A stretch of DNA of 19,183 bases, from the NCBI GenBank assembly GCA_019120475.1, contig DWVA01000053.1, positions 1-19,183 on the forward strand, given 5' to 3'. Position 1 is the first letter of the stretch. Each line of letters starts with the position of its first letter. The translations under genes and the position numbers were made by a program. This document shows, piece by piece, positions 7,245 through 15,223 of the stretch. The notes under the pieces were generated by a model that saw nothing but the letters and a program-made list of their open reading frames with translations, made no database searches and was not told where the DNA came from. This DNA comes from Candidatus Blautia intestinipullorum. Lineage in GTDB: Bacteria > Bacillota > Clostridia > Lachnospirales > Lachnospiraceae.

Positions 7245-8990
7245 ATGCTAAAAGATCTGATGAAGTGTATCCGAGAGTACAAAAAGGCATCTTTGCAGGC
7301 GCCGGTTCTCGTATCCCTGGAAGTGGTAATGGAATGCATCATACCTTTTATCATTTCCAAACTGGTCAATGAGATCAAAGCGGGATGTGAGCTTTCAGTG
7401 ATCCTTAAGTACGGCGCTCTGCTGGTGGTGATGGCCACCCTGTCCCTGATGTTTGGAATCGGAGCGGGAAATGCCTGTTCCACAGCTTCCTGCGGATTTG
7501 CCAAAAACATCCGCAAGGACATGTTCTATAACATTCAGGAATTTTCTTTCGCAAACATTGACAAGTTTTCCGCTTCTTCACTTGTGACAAGACTTACGAC
7601 AGACGTATCCAATGTGCAGCTTGCCTATATGATGATCGTCAGAACGGCGATCCGCTGTCCGCTGATGCTGATATTTGCCTTTGTGATGGCTTTTGTAATG
7701 GGAGGAAAGATGGCTGTGATCTTCCTTCTGGTGATTCCTGTTCTGGCAGTGGGGCTGGGGCTTGTGATCAGCCGCGCCATGCCGCTGTTTAAAAGAGTAT
7801 TCAGAAAATATGACCGTCTGAACGCTTCCATTCAGGAAAACATCAAGGGTATGCGGGTAGTTAAGTCTTATAACCGCGAAGCCTTTGAACAGGAAAAGTT
7901 CCGCGTTGCGGCGGAAGATGTCTGCATGGATTTTACCAGGGCAGAGAAAATCCTCGCCTTCAATAATCCTCTGATGCAGTTCTGCCTTTATTCAGTAATG
8001 ATCTTTGTCCTTTATTTTGGCTCCTATACGATCATCACTTCCAGGGGACTGGACCTGGACGTAGGGCAGTTTTCCGCTCTCCTTACTTATAATTTCCAGA
8101 TTTTAAGCAGTCTGATGATGCTTTCCATGGTTTTCGTTATGATCACTATGGCAAGTGAATCCGCAAGACGAATCGTAGAGGTTCTGGATGAAAAGAGCAC
8201 GCTGACAAATCCGGAAGATCCGGTGTATGAAGTAAAAGACGGATCCATAGACTTTGAAAATGTCAGCTTTAAATATTCTGAAAAAGCGGACAAAATGGCT
8301 CTTGCAGATATCGACCTGCACATTCAGTCAGGCCAGACAATCGGCATCATAGGAGGAACAGGATCCTCAAAATCCTCTCTTATCCAGCTTATCTCCAGAC
8401 TTTACGACGCTACAGAAGGCACAGTAAAAGTAGGAGGCCGCGATGTGCGGGAGTATGATCTGGATACACTTAGAAACCAGGTGGCTGTCGTTCTTCAGAA
8501 GAACGTTCTGTTTTCCGGCACTATCAAGGAGAATCTCCGGTGGGGAAATAAAAACGCCACAGACGAGGAAATGAAGGCTGCCTGCGAGCTGGCCCAGGCA
8601 GATGAATTTATCATGCGCCTTCCCAATCAGTATGATACTTACATAGAACAGGGCGGTTCCAACGTTTCCGGCGGCCAGAAACAGCGTCTCTGTATTGCGA
8701 GAGCGCTTTTGAAAAAGCCGAAAGTCCTGATTCTTGATGATTCTACCAGCGCGGTGGATACAAGAACCGATTCTCTGATCCGCAAGGGCTTTAAAGAATA
8801 TATTCCGGAGACCACCAAGATCATTATCGCCCAGAGAATCTCCTCTGTACAGGAGGCGGACAGGATCATTGTCATGGACGGCGGAAAGATCGTGGACTGC
8901 GGAACTCATGAGGAGCTTATGAAAACATCCGAGATATATCAGGAAGTTTACGAATCCCAGAATAAGGCAGGTGATCAGGATGAAGAATAA
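7245..8990 (+). CDS. Heterodimeric ABC exporter, first subunit with degenerate ATPase site residues
   Basis: A 581-residue fused permease-ATPase with about six membrane helices in residues 18-305 and a nucleotide-binding domain from about 335. Walker A reads GGTGSSKS (370-377), with Ser where Gly usually precedes Lys. The signature is VSGGQ (474-478), Walker B is VLILDD (494-499) with Asp499 where catalytic Glu is expected, and the switch position is Gln530 in IAQRIS instead of His. These are marks of the non-catalytic half in heterodimeric exporters such as BmrCD, LmrCD and TM287/288. The ATG at 7245 has GGAGAGGA six bases upstream. It overlaps the next gene by 11 bases. Substrate cannot be read from sequence; drugs, lipids or peptides are all possible. 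Confidence 0.9.
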   Translation: MLKDLMKCIREYKKASLQAPVLVSLEVVMECIIPFIISKLVNEIKAGCELSVILKYGALLVVMATLSLMFGIGAGNACSTASCGFAKNIRKDMFYNIQEFSFANIDKFSASSLVTRLTTDVSNVQLAYMMIVRTAIRCPLMLIFAFVMAFVMGGKMAVIFLLVIPVLAVGLGLVISRAMPLFKRVFRKYDRLNASIQENIKGMRVVKSYNREAFEQEKFRVAAEDVCMDFTRAEKILAFNNPLMQFCLYSVMIFVLYFGSYTIITSRGLDLDVGQFSALLTYNFQILSSLMMLSMVFVMITMASESARRIVEVLDEKSTLTNPEDPVYEVKDGSIDFENVSFKYSEKADKMALADIDLHIQSGQTIGIIGGTGSSKSSLIQLISRLYDATEGTVKVGGRDVREYDLDTLRNQVAVVLQKNVLFSGTIKENLRWGNKNATDEEMKAACELAQADEFIMRLPNQYDTYIEQGGSNVSGGQKQRLCIARALLKKPKVLILDDSTSAVDTRTDSLIRKGFKEYIPETTKIIIAQRISSVQEADRIIVMDGGKIVDCGTHEELMKTSEIYQEVYESQNKAGDQDEE

Positions 8991-10878
8991 AAAAACAGCA
9001 AAAAAAGGAACCGCATGGCGTCTGATCAAAACTGTATTTGAATTTTATCCTGTGATGATGCCGATTGTTCTTGTCTGCGTAGTGATCAATGCGGTGGTAT
9101 CCTCTATTCCGGCGGTGTTCCAGCAGAATATTATCGCGCTTATGGAAAAATCCTGGAAGTCAGGAGACTGGGGAGCCGTATCAGGAACCATTACAAAATG
9201 GGTTCTGACTCTTCTGATCCTTTATGTGATCTCTCTTGTGGCGTCCTTCTCCTTCAACCGCCTGATGGCTACTGTTACGCAGGGATCTCTGATGAAATTC
9301 AGGGAGAAGATGTTCAATAAGATGCAGACGCTTCCGGTAAAATATTTTGACACCCATAATCACGGCGATATCATGAGCCATTATACAAATGATATTGATA
9401 CGCTTCGCCAGATGATCTCCCAGAGCTTTATCCAGCTTCTGGTATCCGGGATCATGGTAACAACGGTATTCTGCATCATGATCTATTACTGCTTCTGGAT
9501 GACGCTGGTAGTTGTGGCGGGAGTAGTGTGCATGTTCTTTATCACGAAGAGAGTAGGCGGAAGATCTACCCGCTATTTCATCCGTCAGCAGGAGGCTCTC
9601 GGTAATGTAGAGGGATATGTGGAAGAAATGATGAACGGACAGAAGGTGGTAAAGGTCTTCTGCCATGAGGAAGAGACAAAGCAGGATTTCGATAAAATCA
9701 ATGAGGAACTTTTCCACGAGGCGGAAACCGCCAACAAATATGCCAACACTCTGGGACCTATTTTAAATAATGTAGGCAATATCCTGTACGTGGTTGTGGC
9801 TGTGGCGGGAGGAATCCTTCTGCTTTTGAATGTACCTAACGTAAGTCTTTCCGGAAAGGTTCTGGGGATCAGCATTGTTGTTCCCTTCCTGAATATGACG
9901 AAGCAGTTTGCGGGAAACATCAACCAGGTATCCCAGCAGATCAATGCGGTAGTCATGGGTCTGGCAGGAGCTTCCCGTATTTTTGAGCTTCTGGATCAGG
10001 AACCGGAGCCGGACAACGGCTATGTGACTCTTGTAAACGCCAGGGAAGAAAAAGACGGTACTCTGACCGAAAGCAAAGAGCGTACAGGAATCTGGGCGTG
10101 GAAGCATCCCCATACGGCGGACGGTACGGTTACATACCAGAGACTTGAGGGGGAGGTTCAGCTTTTTGACGTAGATTTCGGCTATGTGCCGGAGAAGACG
10201 GTTCTCCATGATATTTCCCTGGTGGCGGAGCCTGGACAGAAATTTGCTTTTGTGGGAGCCACGGGAGCAGGAAAGACTACGATCACCAACCTGATCAACC
10301 GTTTTTATGATATTGCGGACGGCAAGATCCGATATGACGGCATCAATATCAACAAGATCAAAAAAGCAGATCTGAGAAGGTCTCTGGGAATCGTTCTTCA
10401 GGACACCAATCTGTTTACGGGAACGGTTATGGACAATATCCGGTACGGAAGACTGGAGGCTACGGACGAAGAGTGTATAAGCGCGGCGAAACTGGCCGGA
10501 GCGGACAGCTTTATTACCCGCCTGCCGGAAGGATATAATACTATGCTGACCGGGAACGGAAGCAATCTTTCCCAGGGACAGAGGCAGCTTCTGGCGATTG
10601 CCAGGGCAGCGGTGGCGGATCCTCCGGTAATGATCCTGGATGAAGCCACAGCGTCTATCGATACCCGTACAGAGGCTATCGTGCAGAAAGGTATGGACGC
10701 TCTGATGAAGGGAAGAACAGTCTTTGTGATCGCCCATAGACTTTCAACAGTACGGAATTCCGATATGATCATCGTTCTGGAACAGGGAAGGATCATTGAG
10801 AAGGGAAGCCATGACGAGCTGATCGCGAAGAGAGGAAAATATTATCAGCTTTATACAGGAGCATTTGAGCTGGAGTAA
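8980..10878 (+). CDS. Heterodimeric ABC exporter, second subunit with canonical ATPase site residues
   Basis: A 632-residue permease-ATPase that should pair with the product of the preceding gene. Six membrane helices fall within about residues 20-330 and the nucleotide-binding domain starts near 395. Walker A is GATGAGKT (426-433), the signature LSQGQ (530-534), Walker B ends MILDE with catalytic Glu555, and the switch histidine is His586 in IAHRLS, all canonical. Between the two domains lies an extra, hydrophilic stretch of about 40 residues (roughly 350-390) with IWAWKHPH. I chose ATG 8980, which has AGGTGA six bases upstream, over the in-frame GTG at 8971. The 11-base overlap with the first subunit suggests coupled translation and equal amounts of both halves. 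Confidence 0.9.
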   Translation: MKNKKTAKKGTAWRLIKTVFEFYPVMMPIVLVCVVINAVVSSIPAVFQQNIIALMEKSWKSGDWGAVSGTITKWVLTLLILYVISLVASFSFNRLMATVTQGSLMKFREKMFNKMQTLPVKYFDTHNHGDIMSHYTNDIDTLRQMISQSFIQLLVSGIMVTTVFCIMIYYCFWMTLVVVAGVVCMFFITKRVGGRSTRYFIRQQEALGNVEGYVEEMMNGQKVVKVFCHEEETKQDFDKINEELFHEAETANKYANTLGPILNNVGNILYVVVAVAGGILLLLNVPNVSLSGKVLGISIVVPFLNMTKQFAGNINQVSQQINAVVMGLAGASRIFELLDQEPEPDNGYVTLVNAREEKDGTLTESKERTGIWAWKHPHTADGTVTYQRLEGEVQLFDVDFGYVPEKTVLHDISLVAEPGQKFAFVGATGAGKTTITNLINRFYDIADGKIRYDGININKIKKADLRRSLGIVLQDTNLFTGTVMDNIRYGRLEATDEECISAAKLAGADSFITRLPEGYNTMLTGNGSNLSQGQRQLLAIARAAVADPPVMILDEATASIDTRTEAIVQKGMDALMKGRTVFVIAHRLSTVRNSDMIIVLEQGRIIEKGSHDELIAKRGKYYQLYTGAFELE

Positions 10879-10924
10879 AAAGTCAGGGCGGAAAACCGGC
10901 TGAATTACAGAACTGCGGAATTTT

Positions 10925-10960
10925 AACCGGAGCATGGAGAGACTGATCCATGCTCCGGTT
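10925..10960 (+). other. Long stem-loop after the ABC exporter genes
   Basis: AACCGGAGCATGGA (10925-10938) and TCCATGCTCCGGTT (10947-10960) form a perfect 14-base-pair stem with an eight-base loop, 46 bases after the exporter stop codon. The next bases are TGTCAGTGG, so there is no T run on the + strand, and the other side gives none for the minus strand. It may be an atypical terminator or a 3'-end stabiliser that allows partial read-through towards the next gene. Confidence 0.6.
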
Positions 10961-10984
10961 TGTCAGTGGAAAAAGCAAAGGGAA

Positions 10985-11014
10985 TCTGTGGAAATTCTGT
11001 GAAGTATCTCTGTG
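10985..11014 (+). promoter_or_regulatory. Three TCTGTG direct repeats upstream of the secreted protein gene
   Basis: TCTGTG occurs at 10985-10990, 10996-11001 and 11009-11014, that is with steps of 11 and 13 bases, close to one helical turn. Downstream is a second pair of direct repeats, GTTACAA at 11021-11027 and 11039-11045. Tandem hexamers with about an 11-base step are how OmpR-family response regulators often bind. No clear promoter hexamer pair with normal spacing was found, so this is a candidate only. Confidence 0.3.
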
Positions 11015-11113
11015 TTCAAAGTTACAACACATCTGCCTGTTACAATGGATACTGGCTTGCGATAAATCAAGCTTTGCAAACAGACGAAAAGAGAGGCCGG
11101 AAAGGATGATAGA

Positions 11114-12622
11114 ATGCGAAAAAAATATGCGGCGGTGGTCCTCGGACTGACTTTGAGCATTTCTCAGGCAGGAATCTTCGGGGCAGGACTTACAGTGAAC
11201 GCAGCCTCGGAAGCAGCTGAGGATACAGAAGAATCAACGGACACAGAAACACAGACAGATGAGGAAAAGACACCTGGAGATGAAGATAAAAAAGAACAGG
11301 GGCCTCCGGAAAAAGGAGATCAACAAGGCGAGCCCCCGGAAAAGCCAGATGGCGAGCCTCCGGAAAAGCCGGACGGCGAGCCTCCCCAGGGGAATCCTGG
11401 AGGGCAGTCTTCCGGGGTGGACAGCTATTCGGCTGTGAAAGATTATACAGAAGATGCTGAGTCGGAAAAAGAAACTTTTGCCTCCACCGGAAAAGACGAA
11501 AACAGCGTCCACATTTCTGAAGGGGCGAAAGTAGTTCTGGATGAAGCTGAGATTTCCAGAAAGTCAGAGGAGAGTACCGGGGGAGACAATTCCAGCTTTT
11601 ATGGAGTTGGAGCTGCGGTTCTGGATACAGAGATCACAACAAAGAAGGACACTTCCGGAGGAATTCATGTGGCAGGCGGAGGAACTCTCTATGCCTGGGA
11701 TATGGATATAGAGACGGAAGGGGAATCTTCGGCTGCGGTCAGAAGCGACCGGGGAGGAGGAACCATGGTGATTGACGGTGGAAGCTATACTTCCAACGGG
11801 GTTGGCTCTCCGGCTGTGTACAGTACGGCGGATATTTCTATAAACAACGCAGAGCTGACAGCCAATGGGTCCGAGGCAGTCTGTATTGAAGGAATGAATA
11901 CTGTCCGCCTGTTTGACTCGGATCTTACAGGAAATATGAGCGACCTGGAACAGAATGACTGCACCTGGAATGTGATCCTTTACCAGAGTATGTCCGGAGA
12001 TTCAGAAATCGGAAACAGTACTTTTGAGATGACAGGAGGATCGGTCACAGCCGGAAACGGAGGAATGTTTTACACAACAAATACCGAATCCACAATTACG
12101 CTGTCGGGGGTGGACATTGTCAACGCGGACGACAGCGAGTTTTTCCTCCGATGCACAGGAAACAGCAACGAAAGAGGCTGGGGAACAGCCGGAGAAAACG
12201 GTGCGGATTGCCTGTTCACCGGCATACAGCAGCAGATGCAGGGAGATGTGATCTGGGACAGTATCAGCAATCTTGATTTTTATATGACGGAAGGAAGCAC
12301 CCTGGAAGGCGCTGTTGTAGATGATGAAAGCAAAGCGGATGATGGAGGAGACGGTTACTGCAATTTCTATATCGGTGAGGACTGTACCTGGACTGTTACA
12401 GGAGACAGTACTCTGAGCAGGCTTTTCAATGCAGGAAATATCGTGGACAAAAATGGCGAAACCGTAACGGTGAAAGGAACAGACGGAACTGTCTATCAGG
12501 AGGGAAGCGGCAGCTGTACGATAACGGTGGATTCTTATTCGGAAGATGCAGATCTCTCCGGTGCGGCAAAGGCAGGGCAGTGGTCAGATTACCAGGTGGA
12601 AAAACCGGAAGAACTGATATAA
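11114..12622 (+). CDS. Secreted beta-helix-like protein with acidic proline-rich linker, function unknown
   Basis: A 502-residue protein. Residues 1-30 look like a signal peptide: MRKK, a hydrophobic core, and a likely cut after VNA. Residues 31 to about 103 are acidic and low in complexity, with EPPEKPDG repeats. The rest is rich in Gly, Ser, Thr, Asn and Asp, with recurring short strands such as MVIDGGSYTSNG, ISINNAELTANG and FEMTGGSVTAGNGG, as in right-handed parallel beta-helix proteins (adhesins and pectate-lyase-like folds). There is no lipobox, no LPxTG sorting signal and no C-terminal membrane helix, so it may be released or held non-covalently. Seven cysteines lie in the beta-helix part. 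No catalytic residues recognised. ATG 11114 follows AAAGGA at 11101-11106. It is a single-gene unit. Related polygalacturonate-binding Cthe_2159-type proteins are one possibility. Confidence 0.7.
   Translation: MRKKYAAVVLGLTLSISQAGIFGAGLTVNAASEAAEDTEESTDTETQTDEEKTPGDEDKKEQGPPEKGDQQGEPPEKPDGEPPEKPDGEPPQGNPGGQSSGVDSYSAVKDYTEDAESEKETFASTGKDENSVHISEGAKVVLDEAEISRKSEESTGGDNSSFYGVGAAVLDTEITTKKDTSGGIHVAGGGTLYAWDMDIETEGESSAAVRSDRGGGTMVIDGGSYTSNGVGSPAVYSTADISINNAELTANGSEAVCIEGMNTVRLFDSDLTGNMSDLEQNDCTWNVILYQSMSGDSEIGNSTFEMTGGSVTAGNGGMFYTTNTESTITLSGVDIVNADDSEFFLRCTGNSNERGWGTAGENGADCLFTGIQQQMQGDVIWDSISNLDFYMTEGSTLEGAVVDDESKADDGGDGYCNFYIGEDCTWTVTGDSTLSRLFNAGNIVDKNGETVTVKGTDGTVYQEGSGSCTITVDSYSEDADLSGAAKAGQWSDYQVEKPEELI
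11327..11385 (+). repeat. 24-base tandem repeat encoding EPPEKPDG in the secreted protein
   Basis: Unit one (11327-11350), unit two (11351-11374) and a partial third copy (11375-11385) begin GGCGAGCC and encode the octapeptide GEPPEKPD. Units one and two differ at only a few positions. Such repeats in a linker can gain or lose whole units by slippage without breaking the frame. Confidence 0.8.
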
Positions 12623-12635
12623 GATGAGAAAACGA

Positions 12636-12675
12636 AACAGCCGGCAGGAATCATTCCTGCCGGCTGTTCTTGCAT
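12636..12675. terminator. Bidirectional terminator between the secreted protein gene and glgD
   Basis: ACAGCCGGCAGGAAT (12637-12651) and ATTCCTGCCGGCTGT (12653-12667) are perfect complements, extended by one A-T pair (12636/12668); the innermost pairs must open to form a loop. The + side continues TTCTTGC, a weak T tract. On the minus strand the stem is followed by a TTTCGTTTTCT stretch (complement of 12625-12635), a better tract. It lies between convergent genes and probably serves both. Confidence 0.85.
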
Positions 12676-12676
12676 A

Positions 12677-13792
12677 TTAAAGGATGTCATCCCGACGAAT
12701 GTAACCGGGATGCTGAGGATCAGCGATGATTTCTCTTCCGCGGGTGATCTTCGCCCACTTGTCAACAACCTGATTTTCCAGGTGAACGTCTTCACAGATA
12801 GTAGTGTTGGCCAGAATCACGCTGTTTTTCACAACGGCGCCTTTTTTGATCTGGCATCCTCTGCCGATAACGCAGTTTTCTACAGTGCCTTCAATAAGAC
12901 ATCCGTTGGATACGATAGAGTTTTTGATCTCTGCTCCCTTAAAATACTGGGTCGGGCAGGAATCGTTGGTCCTTGTATAAATAGGCCATTCCGGATTGAA
13001 AAGACTCTGAGCCGTCTTGATATCGATCAGAGAAATGTTCGCATCGTAATAGCTCTTGAAATCAGTGATGCTTGCGAAATATCCTCTGTGGGCAACTCCG
13101 CGGATGTCAAGCTCTCCGCAGGAAGCGTTGACGATCTGCGGAAGAGTGATCATGGAGGACATTTTTCTTGCCTTATGTATCAGCTCGATAAAGAGATCTT
13201 TTTTCATTACATAAGTATCCATGAAAATATTGCGGTTCTTTGCGCTTCCGCGGTTCTTTTCGATGGATTCCACACCCTTCTGTTTGTTCAGGTTCAGAAT
13301 ATCGCAGTTCAGGAAAGCTTCCTTGGCGTTGTCGACAGAGTGATAGAGAAGAGTGATATCAGCTCCGGACTCAATATGTGTTTCAAGGAGGTCAGCGTAA
13401 TCCGCAGCGTAAACCATATAGTTCGGCGCGATTACCACATATGGAAAATGTGATCTTTCGATCAGTTCGATATTTTCCATAAAGTATGCGATATCTGTAT
13501 TGTAAATATCGTTTTCAGAACTGTGCTCAGCGAAAAGAAGCTGAAGCTTGCCTCTCTTGGAGTTGATATTGTAATGACGGCCGGTGCCCAGATGCTCTGC
13601 AAGAGAGCGCGGTTTGCGTCTTACATATACCTGAATGCGGTCGATCCCGCTGTTGCTCATATTGGAAATCGGAAAGTCTATAACACGATATCTTCCAAGG
13701 AAAGAAAATGCTCCAATGGGACGGTATTTCTGCATACCTTCCACCCTGATATGAGTTCCGGAAGATGTGATAATTCCTAATGCTTTAGCCAT
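12677..13792 (-). CDS. glgD: GlgD, non-catalytic paralogue of ADP-glucose pyrophosphorylase
   Basis: A 371-residue nucleotidyltransferase-fold protein with a left-handed beta-helix C-terminus. In bacteria that have it, GlgD partners GlgC and raises its activity, the first committed step of glycogen synthesis. It still has the family core FLGRYRVIDFPISNMSNSGI (31-50), but the nucleotide loop GGRGSRL of GlgC is replaced by SSGTHIR (10-16), the YRGTADAI motif by YNTDIAYF (97-104), and the GDH catalytic aspartate segment by PNYMVYAADY (123-132). These losses argue that it is regulatory and not catalytic. It starts one base after the glgC stop, with GGGGGTAG at the end of glgC as the ribosome site, so the pair is probably made together. 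Confidence 0.92.
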   Translation of the reverse strand: MAKALGIITSSGTHIRVEGMQKYRPIGAFSFLGRYRVIDFPISNMSNSGIDRIQVYVRRKPRSLAEHLGTGRHYNINSKRGKLQLLFAEHSSENDIYNTDIAYFMENIELIERSHFPYVVIAPNYMVYAADYADLLETHIESGADITLLYHSVDNAKEAFLNCDILNLNKQKGVESIEKNRGSAKNRNIFMDTYVMKKDLFIELIHKARKMSSMITLPQIVNASCGELDIRGVAHRGYFASITDFKSYYDANISLIDIKTAQSLFNPEWPIYTRTNDSCPTQYFKGAEIKNSIVSNGCLIEGTVENCVIGRGCQIKKGAVVKNSVILANTTICEDVHLENQVVDKWAKITRGREIIADPQHPGYIRRDDIL

Positions 13793-13793
13793 C

Positions 13794-14933
13794 TTATTCT
13801 ACCCCCTTAACACGTTTTGACACAAGCTCGATATGTTCGCTGTCAGCGCTGCCTACAACGGCCTCTTTGCCAATCTTTACGCCGTCGGCTACAAGAGCTC
13901 TCTGTACAACGGCTCCGGCTTCCACTTCCACACCGGGCATCAGAACGCTGTCAATGATCTTAGCGCCCTCTCCTACTTTGGAACCGGTAAACAGGACGGA
14001 ATTCTTTACTTCTCCTTCTACGATGCAGCCCTGTGTGATAAACGCTTTGTTGATCTTTGCGTTTGGTCCGATATACTGCGGAAGAGCAGGCGTATCTTCT
14101 GTGTAGATCTTCCAGGTAGGATCGTTCAGGTCAAGCTCGTTGTTGCTGTCCAGAAGATCCATGTTTGCCTCCCAGAGGGAATCGATGGTTCCCACATCTT
14201 TCCAGTATCCTTTGTATTTGTACGCGACAAGTGTCTTGCCGTCGGCAAGAAGGTCGGGAATGATGTCTTTTCCGAAATCGTGATGAGAATCCGGATTTTT
14301 CATATCAGCCAGAAGCATTTTGCGGAGAAGCTTCCAGTCAAAGATATAGATACCCATGGACGCAAGGTTGCTCTTCGGATGTTCCGGTTTCTCCTCAAAC
14401 TCTACAATGTGACCCTGTTCGTCTGTATTCATAATACCAAAACGGCTTGCTTCCTTCATGGGAACCTCAATAACCGCGATGGTGGCATCGGCGTTCATTT
14501 CTTTATGATAAGCAAGCATTTTTGCGTAATTCATCTTATAGATATGGTCGCCGGAAAGGATCAGGACATATTCCGGAGAATACTGATCAATAAAATCGAT
14601 ATTCTGCGCAATAGCGTCTGCCGTACCCCGGTATACGTCAAGGTCGGAGTCTGCTTTCTCACGGGGCGGAAGTACGAAAACCCCGCTTTCTCTTGCGTCA
14701 AGACCCCAGCGTCCGCCTGCAGCCACATAACTGTTCAGAAGCACAGATTCATACTGGGTAAGTACGCCTACGATGTCGATCCCACTGTTGGCACAGTTGC
14801 TCAAAGGGAAGTCAACGATGCGGTATTTGCCGCCGTATGAAACTGCAGGCTTGGCCACTTTATTGGTAAGCTCGTGGAGACGGCTTCCGCGTCCGCCAGC
14901 CAAAATCATCGCTAACATGTTGTTCTGTTTCAT
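13794..14933 (-). CDS. glgC: Glucose-1-phosphate adenylyltransferase GlgC
   Basis: GlgC makes ADP-glucose from ATP and glucose-1-phosphate, the glucosyl donor for glycogen. The 379-residue protein has the nucleotide loop LAGGRGSRL (11-19), KPAVSYGGKYRIVDFPLSN (28-46), YRGTADAI (101-108), the catalytic-site SGDHIYKMNY from 127 with Asp129, and the sugar-phosphate segment VEFEEKPEHPKS, followed by a beta-helix C-terminal domain. The ATG at 14933 is preceded on its strand by GGAAAGTGAGGG. First gene of a two-gene operon with glgD. Glycogen synthase, branching enzyme and phosphorylase are not in the window. Confidence 0.95.
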   Translation of the reverse strand: MKQNNMLAMILAGGRGSRLHELTNKVAKPAVSYGGKYRIVDFPLSNCANSGIDIVGVLTQYESVLLNSYVAAGGRWGLDARESGVFVLPPREKADSDLDVYRGTADAIAQNIDFIDQYSPEYVLILSGDHIYKMNYAKMLAYHKEMNADATIAVIEVPMKEASRFGIMNTDEQGHIVEFEEKPEHPKSNLASMGIYIFDWKLLRKMLLADMKNPDSHHDFGKDIIPDLLADGKTLVAYKYKGYWKDVGTIDSLWEANMDLLDSNNELDLNDPTWKIYTEDTPALPQYIGPNAKINKAFITQGCIVEGEVKNSVLFTGSKVGEGAKIIDSVLMPGVEVEAGAVVQRALVADGVKIGKEAVVGSADSEHIELVSKRVKGVE

Positions 14934-14974
14934 AGTGAACCCTCACTTTCCTTTTATATGCTGATATATATTAC

Positions 14975-15003
14975 ATTATACAATTTTTGTTCTTAAATTT
15001 CCA
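14975..15003 (-). promoter_or_regulatory. Predicted promoter of glgC-glgD
   Basis: On the minus strand a perfect TATAAT (complement of 14975-14980) follows TGGAAA (complement of 14998-15003, four of six) after 17 bases. Transcription would begin about 35 bases before the glgC ATG. The surrounding 14934-15223 spacer is strongly AT-rich and holds no gene I can support; besides this promoter it contains the divergent promoter near 15201 and a few runs of A and T. Confidence 0.65.
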
Positions 15004-15177
15004 TAATTTTGAGAAAAAAGTGTAATTATATTCTGCAAAATTTTACGGGTATTGTTAAAACTATATTAAATTAATGCAAAAAAATGAAAAAATATGTTAA
15101 TAATTATAGAGAAATGACGAAAAATGTAAAAATCATAAAAATAATGGGCGCCGCAGACCGAAACCATTTGGAATGAC

Positions 15178-15206
15178 TGGACGGGATGAAGGTTTTACGT
15201 TATAAT
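15178..15206 (+). promoter_or_regulatory. Predicted promoter of the sugar transferase, giving a very short leader
   Basis: TGGACG (15178-15183, four of six) and a perfect TATAAT (15201-15206) are separated by 17 bases. The ATG is at 15224, so the mRNA would have only about ten untranslated bases, just enough to contain the AAGAGGAA ribosome site. An in-frame stop at 15215-15217 rules out a longer N-terminus. Confidence 0.6.
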
Positions 15207-15223
15207 AACAAAGTTAAGAGGAA

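Noticed and set aside
7142..7372. 76-codon frame at the start of the ABC exporter operon
   Set aside because: Its start lies in the predicted promoter and most of it overlaps the exporter gene in another frame.
10950..11150. 66-codon + strand frame running into the secreted protein gene
   Set aside because: It starts within the stem-loop, has no ribosome site and overlaps the real start at 11114 in another frame.
12710..14840. Two long + strand frames (247 and 335 codons) opposite glgD and glgC
   Set aside because: Both are antisense to genes with intact family motifs, have no ribosome sites and show no recognisable protein features.
14934..15223. AT-rich spacer considered as a replication origin or attachment site
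   Set aside because: No repeated DnaA-box-like sequence, no direct repeats flanking an insert and no integrase nearby; two divergent promoters explain its composition.
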